Assembly (NCBI RefSeq): GCF_017161425.1
Contig: NZ_CP071057.1
Location: 1,861,501 to 1,925,500, forward strand
Reading direction: 5' to 3'
Length of the DNA stretch: 64,000 nucleotides
From: Marinicauda algicola
GTDB taxonomy: Bacteria; Pseudomonadota; Alphaproteobacteria; Caulobacterales; Maricaulaceae
Positions within the stretch are counted from its first letter, which is position 1, and the number at the start of each line of letters is the position of its first letter. The translations under genes and the position numbers were made by a program. Below the pieces are notes generated by a model. The model was given only the letters and a program-made list of their open reading frames with translations, ran no database searches and was not told the DNA's origin. Below, in pieces: positions 1 through 8,434 of this stretch.

Positions 1-127
1 TGCGGGGACAGTGCGATGGCGCTTACTTGGACCCCGGCCGGAACCGGCGCAACCCCGATCGGGCCCGGACCGTTCGATTTCCCATGGCCCGCACGCGCCG
101 GACCGCAGGACACGAGACCAACGCCCC

Positions 128-622
128 ATGCCGCACCTCATCATCATCCGCCACGCCAAGACGATCGACCGGTCGGAAGTCGACGAGGATTTCGACCGCT
201 TTCTGACCGAGCGCGGCCATGCGGATGCCGAGCGGACCGCGCAGGCCCTGGCCCGCACAGGCCTGACCGCCGACCGGGCCCTGGTCTCCCCGGCCCGGCG
301 CACGCAGGAGACCTGGAGCCATATCGCCTCCACGCTCGGCGACCCGCCGGTGGAAAGCCCGATGGCGCTCTACCACGCCTCCACCGAGATGCTGCTGCGC
401 GCCGTCACCGAGGCCTACGAAGCGGGCACCGCCGGGCTCGTTCTCGTGGGCCACAATCCCGGCATTGGCGGGCTGGCCCGCGAGATGGCCGCGCGCGCCG
501 GGACGCTGTCGCGCTGGCCGGAGGGCTATCCCACCGGCGCCGCCTCGGTTTTCGAGATCGTCGCACCGGCCTCCGCGCTGAAGGGCGCCAGGCAGGTGCT
601 GCTGCACAACCCGAAAGCCTGA
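128..622 (+). CDS. SixA-like phosphohistidine phosphatase (histidine phosphatase superfamily)
   Basis: A 164-residue protein of the histidine phosphatase superfamily, SixA branch. Such enzymes remove phosphate from phosphohistidine or small phosphoesters through a phospho-His intermediate. The catalytic RHAK motif is at residues 8-11 (nucleophile His9), the second arginine region is SPARRTQET near residues 54-62, and the second catalytic histidine is in GHNPG near residue 109. The ATG at 128 was chosen because the family motif begins directly after it; a longer in-frame extension back to position 11 shows no family resemblance. No signal peptide is seen, so it is probably cytoplasmic. The substrate is not predictable. 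Confidence 0.85.
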   Translation: MPHLIIIRHAKTIDRSEVDEDFDRFLTERGHADAERTAQALARTGLTADRALVSPARRTQETWSHIASTLGDPPVESPMALYHASTEMLLRAVTEAYEAGTAGLVLVGHNPGIGGLAREMAARAGTLSRWPEGYPTGAASVFEIVAPASALKGARQVLLHNPKA

Positions 623-736
623 CACCGCAACCGAAGCTGGATTCCGCTGCAAGAATGTCCTAGGTTGAACGCACTTAGCGAATGCCGTGGCTCGACGGGG
701 GCCGGCCGCGGCCCATACTTACTGGAGGGTACCCTT

Positions 737-1120
737 TTGAACGCACGTGCCGCTACGCCGATCGACATGGAGATCGGCGCGAAACTTCGTCTTTTCCGCT
801 GCGCGCGGGACATCAGCCAGGTCCAGCTCGCCAAGGAGCTGGGCGTCACGTTCCAGCAGGTCCAGAAATACGAACGCGGCGTCAACCGCATCGGTTCGGG
901 CCGGCTCTATCACGCGGCGCAGATCCTGCGCGTTCCGGTCAGCGCCTTCTTCGAGGACCTGAAGGGCGCGGACGAGGCGGCCGCCAATGCCGAGCAGGCA
1001 CCCACGCTCCCGGTCGACGTCGCGCGCCTGGCCCTGCGCCTGGCCGCGATCGAGGACGACGAGACGCGCCGCAAGGCGGTCGAACAGGTGGCTTCGGTAC
1101 TGGACGATATCGACGCGTGA
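737..1120 (+). CDS. XRE-family helix-turn-helix regulator
   Basis: A 127-residue DNA-binding protein with one HTH_3 (Cro/CI-type) domain at about residues 11-70. The core reads SQVQLAKELGVTFQQVQKYE, followed by a short acidic C-terminal tail. The TTG at 737 is preferred because GGAGG lies at 724-728 with suitable spacing; the frame stays open to a TTG at 665. The stop codon overlaps a GTG start of the following LuxR-type gene, so the two are probably translationally coupled. This family is common in Alphaproteobacteria. Its targets are unknown; its place ahead of luxR-luxI suggests a role in quorum control (inference). Confidence 0.8.
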   Translation: MNARAATPIDMEIGAKLRLFRCARDISQVQLAKELGVTFQQVQKYERGVNRIGSGRLYHAAQILRVPVSAFFEDLKGADEAAANAEQAPTLPVDVARLALRLAAIEDDETRRKAVEQVASVLDDIDA

Positions 1121-1884
1121 CCATCCGGCCCGGGCTCACCATGAACGATGATGGCCCGATCGCGCTGAACCTGGCCCAGGCGCTCGATTTCATCGAGCGC
1201 CTGCAGTCCATGGACGACAGCGCCCGGGTCATCGCCGAATTCGAGCGCATCATCCAGCGCTTCGGCTGCTCGATGTTCTCCGCAGGCCTCGTGGAGAACC
1301 CCACGCGCGTGTCCACGCCGATCCTGATCTCCACCTGGCCGGAAGAATGGCAGGCCCACTGGGTGGAGAAGAAGCTCTGGCACGTGGACCCGATCGTGCA
1401 CGCCAACCTCGTGCGTACCGAGCCCTTCGAGTGGAAGGACATCTTCCAGGTCTCCTCGCGCGAGGGCCGGAAGGTCTTCTACGAGGCGCGCGCCTTCGGG
1501 CTCGCCGACGGCTTCACCGTGCCCTCCCACCAGCTTTCCGGGCCGATCAACACGGTCACGGTGGTGGGGGAGAAGCTCGACTGGTCGCCGAAGGAGCGGG
1601 CGATGATGCACATGCTCTGCCTGTATTTCGTCGGCACGCTGAAGCGGCTGATGAACGAGGGGCGCGATCGCGACGAGGCGCCCTCCCCGGCCTTCACCGC
1701 CCGCGAGGTGCAGGTGATCAACTACATCGCTTCGGGCAAGACCTCGACCGAGGTCGCCGACATCCTGGGCATCTCGGAGAACACGGTCGGCTTCCACATG
1801 AAGCGGATCCTGTCCAAGCTGGACTGCCATACCCGCACCCAGGCCGTCGTCGAGCCCTACCGGCGCGGCTATCTGCGTCCCTGA
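1117..1884 (+). CDS. LuxR-family autoinducer-binding transcriptional regulator
   Basis: A LuxR-type regulator of about 255 residues (247 if the ATG at 1141 is used). The N-terminal two-thirds match the autoinducer-binding domain: aromatic residues in STWPEEWQAHW and FEWKD, and the VDPIV motif whose Asp binds the acyl-homoserine-lactone amide in LuxR and TraR. The C-terminus is a GerE-type HTH (FTAREVQVINYIASGKTSTE, then GISENTV). The GTG at 1117 overlaps the TGA of the XRE gene; neither candidate start has a strong ribosome binding site. The neighbouring AHL synthase makes it the likely cognate receptor, and the palindrome at 1971-1990 is its likely operator. Confidence 0.88.
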   Translation: MTIRPGLTMNDDGPIALNLAQALDFIERLQSMDDSARVIAEFERIIQRFGCSMFSAGLVENPTRVSTPILISTWPEEWQAHWVEKKLWHVDPIVHANLVRTEPFEWKDIFQVSSREGRKVFYEARAFGLADGFTVPSHQLSGPINTVTVVGEKLDWSPKERAMMHMLCLYFVGTLKRLMNEGRDRDEAPSPAFTAREVQVINYIASGKTSTEVADILGISENTVGFHMKRILSKLDCHTRTQAVVEPYRRGYLRP

Positions 1885-1970
1885 CCACGATCTTTTTCGA
1901 CGCGGCCCCTTGCATGCCCCGGCGCACGCCTGTATCCACAGCCTTGGGTTAGATGTACGCGGATGTGCGA

Positions 1971-1990
1971 ACCTACCCGAATGGGTAGTT
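1971..1990 (+). promoter_or_regulatory. Candidate lux box upstream of luxI
   Basis: A 20-bp imperfect palindrome, ACCTACCCGAATGGGTAGTT, containing a perfect CTACCC-GAAT-GGGTAG inverted repeat. Length and dyad layout match lux/tra boxes (20 bp, ACCTG...CAGGT type). It is centred about 70 bp before the luxI ATG. A TSS at the usual -42.5 offset would fall near 2023, with a plausible -10 (ATTACT, about 2011-2016). The assignment is by pattern; binding is not shown. Confidence 0.6.
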
Positions 1991-2050
1991 ACCGCGCCAC
2001 TCAACGTCGGATTACTTCTCCCGAGCGTCTTCAAGCTTGGGAGGTGGATC

Positions 2051-2710
2051 ATGACGCTCGTCATCGAACCGGAATACCGGGAGCTCTTCCACGATGTCGT
2101 GGAGGACATGTACCGGTTCCGCCACCGCATCTTCGTCGGTCTCCTGGGATGGAGCGACATCGCGCGCGAGGACGGGCGCGATATCGACCCTTACGACCAC
2201 GAACACGCGGTCTATTTCGCTACCGTGGAAAACGGCGAGGTGGTGGCGTGCTCGCGGCTCGTTCCCTCGCTCACCCCGAACATCTGCGCCACGCAGTTTC
2301 CCGAATACGCGAACCTGCGCGACATTCCGCGCGGGCCGCACATCTACGACTACTCCCGCTTCGCGGTGGCAGCCGACCGGTATTCCCCGGCCGAGTGCAA
2401 CCGGCTGAAGGCGATGCAGGTCTCCTCGGTCTTCGATTACTGCGTGCGGCGCTCCATCACCTCATGCATCAGCTTCACCCTCGCCCATACCCTACCGCAA
2501 TATGTCGAGATGGGCATCCGGGCGACGCCGCTCGGCCTGCCGGTGACGATGGGCGACAGCACCTATGTCTCCGTCCACTTCGAGACCACGCCGGAAGCCT
2601 ACGCCAAGGTCCTCAAACTCTTCGGGATGAAGCGTTCGCCGCTGATCGACCCGGCCGAGGCCGGCGATCGCGAGCGGGCCAATTTCGCAATCGCAGGAGG
2701 GCCGCGATGA
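2051..2710 (+). CDS. Acyl-homoserine-lactone synthase (LuxI family)
   Basis: A 219-residue autoinducer synthase that would make an N-acyl-homoserine lactone from S-adenosylmethionine and an acyl-ACP or acyl-CoA. LuxI hallmarks are present: RHRIFV near residues 17-22, LGW, an acidic DGRDIDPYDHE block, the CSRLVP stretch, and YDYSRFAV containing the conserved Arg. The ATG at 2051 follows GGGAGGTGG, a strong ribosome binding site. A candidate lux box lies about 60-80 bp upstream, which fits positive autoregulation. The stop overlaps the start of the next small ORF (ATGA). The acyl chain length cannot be told from sequence. Confidence 0.92.
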   Translation: MTLVIEPEYRELFHDVVEDMYRFRHRIFVGLLGWSDIAREDGRDIDPYDHEHAVYFATVENGEVVACSRLVPSLTPNICATQFPEYANLRDIPRGPHIYDYSRFAVAADRYSPAECNRLKAMQVSSVFDYCVRRSITSCISFTLAHTLPQYVEMGIRATPLGLPVTMGDSTYVSVHFETTPEAYAKVLKLFGMKRSPLIDPAEAGDRERANFAIAGGPR

Positions 2711-2904
2711 CGCGCTGGCCGGACCACATCCGTCAGTTCGAGGAAATCCTGCACGCCCTCGAACTGCGCGGCATCGACACCACCATGTTCCTCTACGCCG
2801 TCACCGATCTCGCCCGCCACGGCGAGATGGAGGAGCTGTTCGAGCTCAATGCCCGCCAGGTGAATGCGCCGCGTGCGCTCGCCGATCTGCGCAAGGCGGG
2901 TTGA
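2707..2904 (+). CDS. Small protein translationally coupled to luxI (65 aa)
   Basis: A 65-residue, Leu/Glu-rich, predicted helical protein beginning MTRWPDHIRQFEEILHALEL. Its ATG overlaps the luxI stop codon (ATGA), the classical arrangement for translational coupling, so it should be made together with the AHL synthase. There is no signal peptide, membrane segment or recognised domain. It could be an accessory or regulatory factor for the synthase or receptor, but that is inference from position only. I do not recognise the family. Confidence 0.65.
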   Translation: MTRWPDHIRQFEEILHALELRGIDTTMFLYAVTDLARHGEMEELFELNARQVNAPRALADLRKAG

Positions 2905-2984
2905 CAACCCGGACGTGCTGATTCGCCTGTCACGATAGATCATGCTATCGAGTTCCCCGGTACGGGGTTTCTCGGGGACCGGGC

Positions 2985-4481
2985 GTGGAGGACGGGATTG
3001 GCGCGGAGGCAGCCGGCGTGGCCGGGATGGCCGAACCGGCGGCGCGGTTCGTTCATCGCCGCGTTCGGCCGCAGGCGCCGCGGCCCTTTCAGAAACACGA
3101 TCTCGACGCGCTCGCGCACGCGGCCGCATTCGGGTTGTGCGAACGCCATCCCCAGGCGAGCGCGGGTCGACCCCTGCGTCCGCCCTGGCCGGTCCTGCTC
3201 GGACCGGCCGCATTCGTCAGCGGAACGGCGCTCTGTGCGCCCGGCACGTCCGCCGCGATCCTCGCCGCCCTGTTCACCGTCCTCGTCGCGGCCTCGCTGA
3301 TCCTGCGCCTTGCGGCCGCCCTGTTTCCCCCCGCTCCGAACCCGCGCCGGGAACTCGACCGGGCCGCGCTTCCCGCGATGAGCGTGATCGTCGCGCTGCA
3401 CGACGAGGCGGCCGTGATAGCGGGACTTGCCCGTAGCCTCGCCGCGCTCGACTATCCTCGCGACCGGCTGGAGATCGTGTTCGCGATCGAGGCCGACGAC
3501 GAGGAGACGCTGGATGCCGCGCGAGCCCTCGCGCGCAAGCACGCGATCCGCGTCCTACCCGTACCCGGGACCGGTCCGCGCACGAAGCCGAAGGCGCTCA
3601 ACCTCGCCCTGCGGGTCGCGCGCGGCGAACTCGTCGCCATCTACGATGCGGAGGACGCGCCCGCCCCCGACCAGCTGCGCGCCGCTGCCGAGGCCTTCGC
3701 CGCCGACAGGCGGCTGGCCTGCGTCCAGGCCCCGCTCGGCTGGTACAACGGGGAAGACAACTGGCTCACCCGCCAGTTCGCCCTGGAATATGCCGTGCAG
3801 TTCCGGGCCCTGGTGCCCATCCTCTCGCATCTGGGCTGGCCGGTACCGCTCGGAGGGACGAGCAACGTGTTCCGGCGCATCGCGCTGGAGGCCGCCGGCG
3901 GCTGGGACCCGTTCAACGTGACCGAGGATGCCGATCTCGGCTTCCGCCTGGTCCGCGCGGGCTGGACCATCGGCTGGATCGCCCCTGCAACGCTGGAAGA
4001 AGCCCCGATCAGCCTCGGGGCCTGGTGCGCCCAGCGCAGCCGCTGGCTGAAGGGTCATCTCGTCAGCTGGCTCGTCCAGATGCGCGATCCGCGCGGCCTT
4101 GCCCGCGCCGGCGGGGCGGGCGCGCACGCTGCCCTGCATCTCACGCTCGGCTGGAACGTGCTGAGCGCCCTGCTTCACCTGCCCTGTCTGGGCGTCAGTC
4201 TTGCAATCCTTCTCGCCGGGCTCGCCGCTGGCACGGCGCCTATCCTGTGGATGGGCTTGCTGCCCGGCGCCTATCTCACCGCCATGCTCAGTGCCGCACT
4301 CGCCGCGCGGCGGGCGGGGATCGCGGCAAGAACCGCCGACCTCGTGACCATGCCCGCCTACTGGCTGCTCCAGGGTCCGGCCATGGTGCGCGCCCTGGCC
4401 GAGATCGCACGCGGCGATCCCCACCTCTGGGCCAAGACCGAGCACGGGCTCAGCCCGGCACGGCGTGCCGCGGGAAGCTGA
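2985..4481 (+). CDS. Membrane glycosyltransferase, family 2 (cellulose-synthase-like)
   Basis: A 498-residue GT2 processive-type glycosyltransferase. After a soluble N-terminal region there are one or two membrane segments (about residues 70-113). The catalytic domain starts at about 131 with SVIVALHDEA, followed by DAED (221-224), TEDADLG (313-319) and QRSRWLKG (350-357): the D, DxD, TED and QxxRW motifs of cellulose and hyaluronan synthase-like enzymes. Several hydrophobic helices follow. It probably makes or extends an exported polysaccharide at the inner membrane. The start is a GTG with a modest upstream GGAC/GGGC context, so the true start may lie downstream. No other polysaccharide gene is adjacent. 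Confidence 0.85.
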   Translation: MEDGIGAEAAGVAGMAEPAARFVHRRVRPQAPRPFQKHDLDALAHAAAFGLCERHPQASAGRPLRPPWPVLLGPAAFVSGTALCAPGTSAAILAALFTVLVAASLILRLAAALFPPAPNPRRELDRAALPAMSVIVALHDEAAVIAGLARSLAALDYPRDRLEIVFAIEADDEETLDAARALARKHAIRVLPVPGTGPRTKPKALNLALRVARGELVAIYDAEDAPAPDQLRAAAEAFAADRRLACVQAPLGWYNGEDNWLTRQFALEYAVQFRALVPILSHLGWPVPLGGTSNVFRRIALEAAGGWDPFNVTEDADLGFRLVRAGWTIGWIAPATLEEAPISLGAWCAQRSRWLKGHLVSWLVQMRDPRGLARAGGAGAHAALHLTLGWNVLSALLHLPCLGVSLAILLAGLAAGTAPILWMGLLPGAYLTAMLSAALAARRAGIAARTADLVTMPAYWLLQGPAMVRALAEIARGDPHLWAKTEHGLSPARRAAGS

Positions 4482-4584
4482 CGGGTCGCCCGCGCCGGCG
4501 AGCCCGGCTGTCACGCAGCATCGAGACTTGCCCAAATCGCGCGCGGCTTCCTAAGTGAACCGGACCGGCCATGGAAGACCCCGC

Positions 4585-4797
4585 ATGACCCTGACCACCA
4601 CCCTCATCCTGATGGGCGCGAGCGGCGCGCTGTTCGCCTTCTCCGCCTGGCGCAGCGGCCGGCCGTGGAACCCGATGAAGGGCCCGCGCCTGATCCCGTG
4701 GACCAGCCTCGCCATCCTGGCCGGCGTGTTCACCCTGCTGCTGGCGGTGCACGTGCTGAACCTGTTCGGCATCGAGACCGGGCGCGGCGGGTTCTAG
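4585..4797 (+). CDS. Small two-helix membrane protein (70 aa)
   Basis: A 70-residue protein with two hydrophobic segments, TLILMGASGALFAFSAW near the N-terminus and LAILAGVFTLLLAVHVLNL near the C-terminus, separated by a basic RSGRPWNPMKGPRLIPW linker. The ATG at 4585 was chosen over an upstream in-frame alternative because the hydrophobic segment starts there. It is probably an inner-membrane protein of unknown function. It stands alone between the glycosyltransferase and a tRNA gene on the other strand. Confidence 0.7.
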   Translation: MTLTTTLILMGASGALFAFSAWRSGRPWNPMKGPRLIPWTSLAILAGVFTLLLAVHVLNLFGIETGRGGF

Positions 4798-4816
4798 CGA
4801 TTGGTCAGGGAAGGGC

Positions 4817-4890
4817 TGGAGCGGGTGAAGGGAATCGAACCCTCGTCGTAAGCTTGGGAAGCTTCTGCTCTACCATTGAGCTACACCCGC
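4817..4890 (-). tRNA. tRNA-Gly (anticodon CCC)
   Basis: Read on the minus strand, the sequence forms a cloverleaf: acceptor GCGGGTG pairs with CACCCGC, the D-arm has GCTC...GAGC, the anticodon loop is TTCCCAA (anticodon CCC), the T-arm is GAGGG-TTCGATT-CCCTT, and the discriminator T plus encoded CCA end at 4817. The outermost pair of the anticodon stem looks mismatched (G-A). It closely resembles bacterial tRNA-Gly(CCC). Confidence 0.95.
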
Positions 4891-4904
4891 GCCGGGCGGA
4901 AGAG

Positions 4905-4953
4905 ATTTACCAGAAAAGATGGCGGCGGCAACCGGTATCCCCGGTGCCGCCGC
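4905..4953 (-). terminator. Candidate terminator downstream of the S9 peptidase
   Basis: On the minus strand, just after the S9 peptidase stop, GCGGCGGCACCGG pairs with CCGGTTGCCGCCGC (one bulge). A T-rich ATCTTTTCTGG follows. It would end peptidase transcription before the tRNA gene. Moderate match to a rho-independent terminator. Confidence 0.5.
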
Positions 4954-4991
4954 AGTGGACGACCAGGAAGGGCCGAGGGGTGGCGGCCCCG

Positions 4992-6980
4992 TCAGTCCGG
5001 CGGATTGTGGCGCTGAAGGAACCCGATCAGCGCCCGGTAGAGCTGGAGCTTCTGGTCGTAGGTCATGCGGTAGGAGTGATGGACGCCGTCCTCGATCGCG
5101 ACCAGTTCGTAGGGCTTGCCCGCCGCACGCAGCGCCTCGGCCATCGCCTCGGCCTGCTGGTAGGGCACGATCAGGTCGTCCGTGCCGTGAATCAGCAGGA
5201 TCGGGGCCTCAATTCTCGCGGCGTGGGTGGTCGGCGAGATATCGATCAGGTGATCGCGGTTCACCCGCCAGTCGGTGATGTACTCGCTCCAGTAGTCGAC
5301 CGCCGCGCCGTCGTGGCGGGTCTCGGCATAGCGCATCATCGAGGGCAGGTCGGAGACGGCCGCTCCCGCGATCGCGCAGCGATAGAGGTCGGGGAACATT
5401 GCCGGATTGGCGAGCGCCTGGTACCCGCCATAGCTCCAGCCCCAGATGCAGATCCGGTCGGGCGCAACGATGCCGCGCTCGACCAGGGCGAGCGCGCCAT
5501 CGGCCACGTCGGCGACCATCTTGCCGCCGAACTCGCCGTGCCCGAGCCGGACGAAGTCGCGTCCGAACCCGTCAGACCCGCGGAACTGCGGTTGCAGCAC
5601 GGCATAGCCGTAGCTCGCCAGCAGCTGGCTCCATTCGTCGAAGCCGAAATAGTCGCGCGCCTCGGGACCGCCATGCGGCATCACCACCAGCGGCAGATCG
5701 GAGGGATCGCGATCGCGCGGCAGTGTGAGATAGGCCATGATCTCCAGCCCGTCGCGCGCCGTGTAGTGGACCACTTCCACCGGATTCACGTGCTCGGGGC
5801 CGAGACCCCTGCGCCGGCTGGCGATGAGGGACATTGCGCCCTCGCCCCGGTCGAGCAGATAATAATCGCCCGGCGTCGTGTCGCCCTCGATGTAGACGAC
5901 GACCCGGTTGAAGGCCAGATCCCAGCTGGACAGGCTCACCTCGTCGTCTGGGAACATCTGCTCGAGCGTGGCGTGCAGCTCGGCGAACTCGGGATCGAAA
6001 TAGACGATGTTGGGCTCGCCCTCGTGCCAGCTCGCCCCGATAACCGCGTTGTCGCGCCAGTCGATGAGCGCAGTGTATACATCGGCGACAGGCGAGGCGA
6101 TGACCCGGTCGGTCAATTCGCGTGTCTCCAGATCGATCGTGCGCAGGACGGTGCGATTGTCGTCCACGCGCTGCCAGAACCAGGCCTCCCGCCCGTTGCG
6201 GTCCATCCCGAGCACGTTGGAGATGGTGCCCAGATATCGCTTGCCGCGCCGGCCGTAGCGCTCGATCGTCAGCTTTTCGTCGTGGATGTGCGTCCAGCGA
6301 TGCGTGTCGCCGAGGCGGGCATAAACGTCGATCTCGTAGGATTCATCGTCGAAATCCACCCGGATGACCGGCTCGTGACTGGTCCCGAGGCGGTAATAGG
6401 ACGTGTCCTGATTGCCGATATCGATCCGGCGCCGCGAGCGCCGATCGCCCAGCTGGTGCCGGAATATGCCGGTGGTGAAGCCGATCGCGTCCTCGTTGCT
6501 GAGATTGGCCGCCATCGTATTTCGGTCGTCGCGCAGTACCGGCAGCTCGACGATGATCTCGTCCGGCCGCTCGGGGACGATGCTCACGATCTCGGCATAG
6601 CTGGAGAGTTCGTAGTACTCGACCGTGTCCACGTTCAGGATCAGCGTCCGGCGCACGTCCGTGCGGTCGTCGCCCGCATCCACCATGCGCCGGTCCGCGA
6701 ACACGACCTGGATGAACACGTCGCTGAGCCAGCTCACCCCCATCACGAAGCCTTCCCCGAGCGGGATCGGCTTGCTCTCCCCGGTGGAGAGCGCGTGGAC
6801 AAGCGCGAAGCGGTTGCCGTGATCGGTGCCGGCCAGCATGACGAGCCGGTCTCCGTTCGGCGAAATGTCCACCGAGCTGATATCGTCGAATTCGGCAAAA
6901 GCCTCCAGCGGAGGAGGCTCGGCGGCCGACACGCTCCCGGATGATACGAACAGCAAGGCGATGACGGCGATCCAGCGCAT
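4992..6980 (-). CDS. Secreted S9-family prolyl-oligopeptidase-like peptidase
   Basis: A 662-residue exported serine peptidase of family S9. The start at 6980 gives a clear signal peptide (MRWIAVIALLFVSSGSVSA) behind a GGAGAGGGGAAACC ribosome binding site; the 9-residue upstream extension is unlikely. The N-terminal two-thirds resemble the beta-propeller domain, and the C-terminal third is an alpha/beta hydrolase with the nucleophile elbow GWSYGG, an Asp in GTDDLIVPY and a His in the HHSYR stretch near the end. It would cleave peptides in the periplasm. Such enzymes are often multicopy in marine Alphaproteobacteria. It stands alone, divergent from the next gene across an AT-rich promoter region (7010-7075). 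Confidence 0.88.
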   Translation of the reverse strand: MRWIAVIALLFVSSGSVSAAEPPPLEAFAEFDDISSVDISPNGDRLVMLAGTDHGNRFALVHALSTGESKPIPLGEGFVMGVSWLSDVFIQVVFADRRMVDAGDDRTDVRRTLILNVDTVEYYELSSYAEIVSIVPERPDEIIVELPVLRDDRNTMAANLSNEDAIGFTTGIFRHQLGDRRSRRRIDIGNQDTSYYRLGTSHEPVIRVDFDDESYEIDVYARLGDTHRWTHIHDEKLTIERYGRRGKRYLGTISNVLGMDRNGREAWFWQRVDDNRTVLRTIDLETRELTDRVIASPVADVYTALIDWRDNAVIGASWHEGEPNIVYFDPEFAELHATLEQMFPDDEVSLSSWDLAFNRVVVYIEGDTTPGDYYLLDRGEGAMSLIASRRRGLGPEHVNPVEVVHYTARDGLEIMAYLTLPRDRDPSDLPLVVMPHGGPEARDYFGFDEWSQLLASYGYAVLQPQFRGSDGFGRDFVRLGHGEFGGKMVADVADGALALVERGIVAPDRICIWGWSYGGYQALANPAMFPDLYRCAIAGAAVSDLPSMMRYAETRHDGAAVDYWSEYITDWRVNRDHLIDISPTTHAARIEAPILLIHGTDDLIVPYQQAEAMAEALRAAGKPYELVAIEDGVHHSYRMTYDQKLQLYRALIGFLQRHNPPD

Positions 6981-7158
6981 ACGGTTTCCCCTCTCCGACG
7001 CAAACAATCAGACGCCATCCTATCGCGTGACACGGGAGCGGCAATATCTATTCTACTATCTCTTATTGAATTGGCCCGCCCCGCGAAGCGCAGCCGGGCC
7101 GGAACGCGCAGCGCCGCCGATCGCTTAGAGCGGCGAAGCCCATCGGGAGCGCTGTGCC

Positions 7159-8337
7159 GTGACTGCAACCAGATGCGTGCCCTTCGCCGTCCTTCTCCTC
7201 GGCACCTGGCCGGCTACGGCCAGCGCCCAGCTGTTCAAGATCGGCCCGGTCGATGTCGGCGCGGCGGTGCGCCTGAACGTGCTGTCGAAGAGCTGGGAGA
7301 CGCGCGAGACGCGGTTTCCGCGTGCCGACGCCGAGTTCGACACCGCCCGGCTGGAACTCAATCTCGACCATGCCTCCGGCTGGATCGGTTCGGCGCAGTG
7401 GCGGGTCTATTACTACGACGAGACCGGGCGCTTCACCTCCTTCCCCCACCATGCCTGGCTCGGCTACGAGAGCGAGACGCTGGGCACGGTGAAGGCGGGT
7501 ATCCAGCAGGTCCCGTTCGGCCTCCTGCCCTATGCGGCCAACAGCTATTTCTTCTCCATCGCCTACTATGCGGGCCTCGAGGACGATTACGACTTCGGCC
7601 TCAGCTGGTCGCAGAGCGAAGGCGGCTGGCGCGTCGATACGGCCTGGTTCCCCTCCGACGAAGGCGACTGGTTCGGCGAGAGCGAGGACAGCGCACGCTA
7701 TTCCTACGACGTGGTCTCCGGCTTCGGGCGCCGCGACGACGAGGCCGGGCAGCTCAATGCGCGGGTCGCCTGGTCGGGCGCGCCGGGGATCGGCGACAGT
7801 CTGGAACTCGGCGTCTCGCTGCAGGCCGGGCGCATCCCCAACGCCGTCACCCGCAGCGACGGGCATCATCTCGCCGGCGCGGCCCATGCGCGCTGGCGTG
7901 AGGGGCCGTGGGAGCTGAAACTTCAGGCGACCGCCTACGACTACGAGCTGGCAAGCCCGCCCGGCGCCGAGGACGATGTCGTGGTGATGGGCGCCTACGA
8001 CTTCCCCTACCAGGTCGCCGCGGACGGGCGCATCTGGTCGGCGGCGCTCTCCTACGAGGTGCCGCTGCAGGGCCGGTGGATGACGTCCTGGCTCGACGGG
8101 CTGACCGTGTACGAGGATTTCAGCGTGCTGACGAAGTCCAGCAGCGCGTTCGAGGCCTCCTACCACAACGTGATCGGCGCCGCCTTCGACGTGAAGGGGC
8201 CGCTCTTCGTCTATGCCGATTTCGCGGCCGGCAAGAACAATGCCTGGCTCGGCCCCAATTTCTCCGACGCGCTCGCCGGCGGCGGCACGGACGAGTGGGA
8301 GCGAAGGGTCAACATCAATTTCGGGCTTTATTTCTAG
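7159..8337 (+). CDS. Predicted outer-membrane beta-barrel protein (porin-like)
   Basis: A 392-residue exported protein. The signal peptide ends near ATASAQ. The mature part has alternating polar and aromatic stretches typical of transmembrane beta strands, with many Trp and Tyr residues, and ends in NINFGLYF: a C-terminal Phe, the BAM recognition signal for outer-membrane barrels. Overall shape resembles phosphate-selective or alginate-type porins, though no specific family can be named. The start is GTG at 7159. A radical SAM gene follows on the same strand after about 100 bp without clear coupling. Confidence 0.7.
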   Translation: MTATRCVPFAVLLLGTWPATASAQLFKIGPVDVGAAVRLNVLSKSWETRETRFPRADAEFDTARLELNLDHASGWIGSAQWRVYYYDETGRFTSFPHHAWLGYESETLGTVKAGIQQVPFGLLPYAANSYFFSIAYYAGLEDDYDFGLSWSQSEGGWRVDTAWFPSDEGDWFGESEDSARYSYDVVSGFGRRDDEAGQLNARVAWSGAPGIGDSLELGVSLQAGRIPNAVTRSDGHHLAGAAHARWREGPWELKLQATAYDYELASPPGAEDDVVVMGAYDFPYQVAADGRIWSAALSYEVPLQGRWMTSWLDGLTVYEDFSVLTKSSSAFEASYHNVIGAAFDVKGPLFVYADFAAGKNNAWLGPNFSDALAGGGTDEWERRVNINFGLYF

Positions 8338-8434
8338 ATCCGCCTCCCGCTCACATCTGCGTCAGGCGCGTTGAGACGGGCGCACGGGCGGCCTAGCTTC
8401 ACGGCGTACCCGCATCGCTGCTTTCAAGGCCGCC

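Noticed and set aside
1-127. An open frame from position 11 or 16 at the window start
   Set aside because: The frame from 11 only extends the SixA-like gene without family resemblance; the frame from 16 is a shadow of the same gene.
1931-1940. TGTATCCACA as a DnaA box near luxI
   Set aside because: One mismatch to the consensus, single, and no known DnaA link for luxI. Too weak to call.
4665-6944. A 759-codon plus-strand frame across the tRNA and S9 peptidase
   Set aside because: It reads through the tRNA-Gly gene and is antisense to the clearly recognised S9 peptidase. No domain can be seen.
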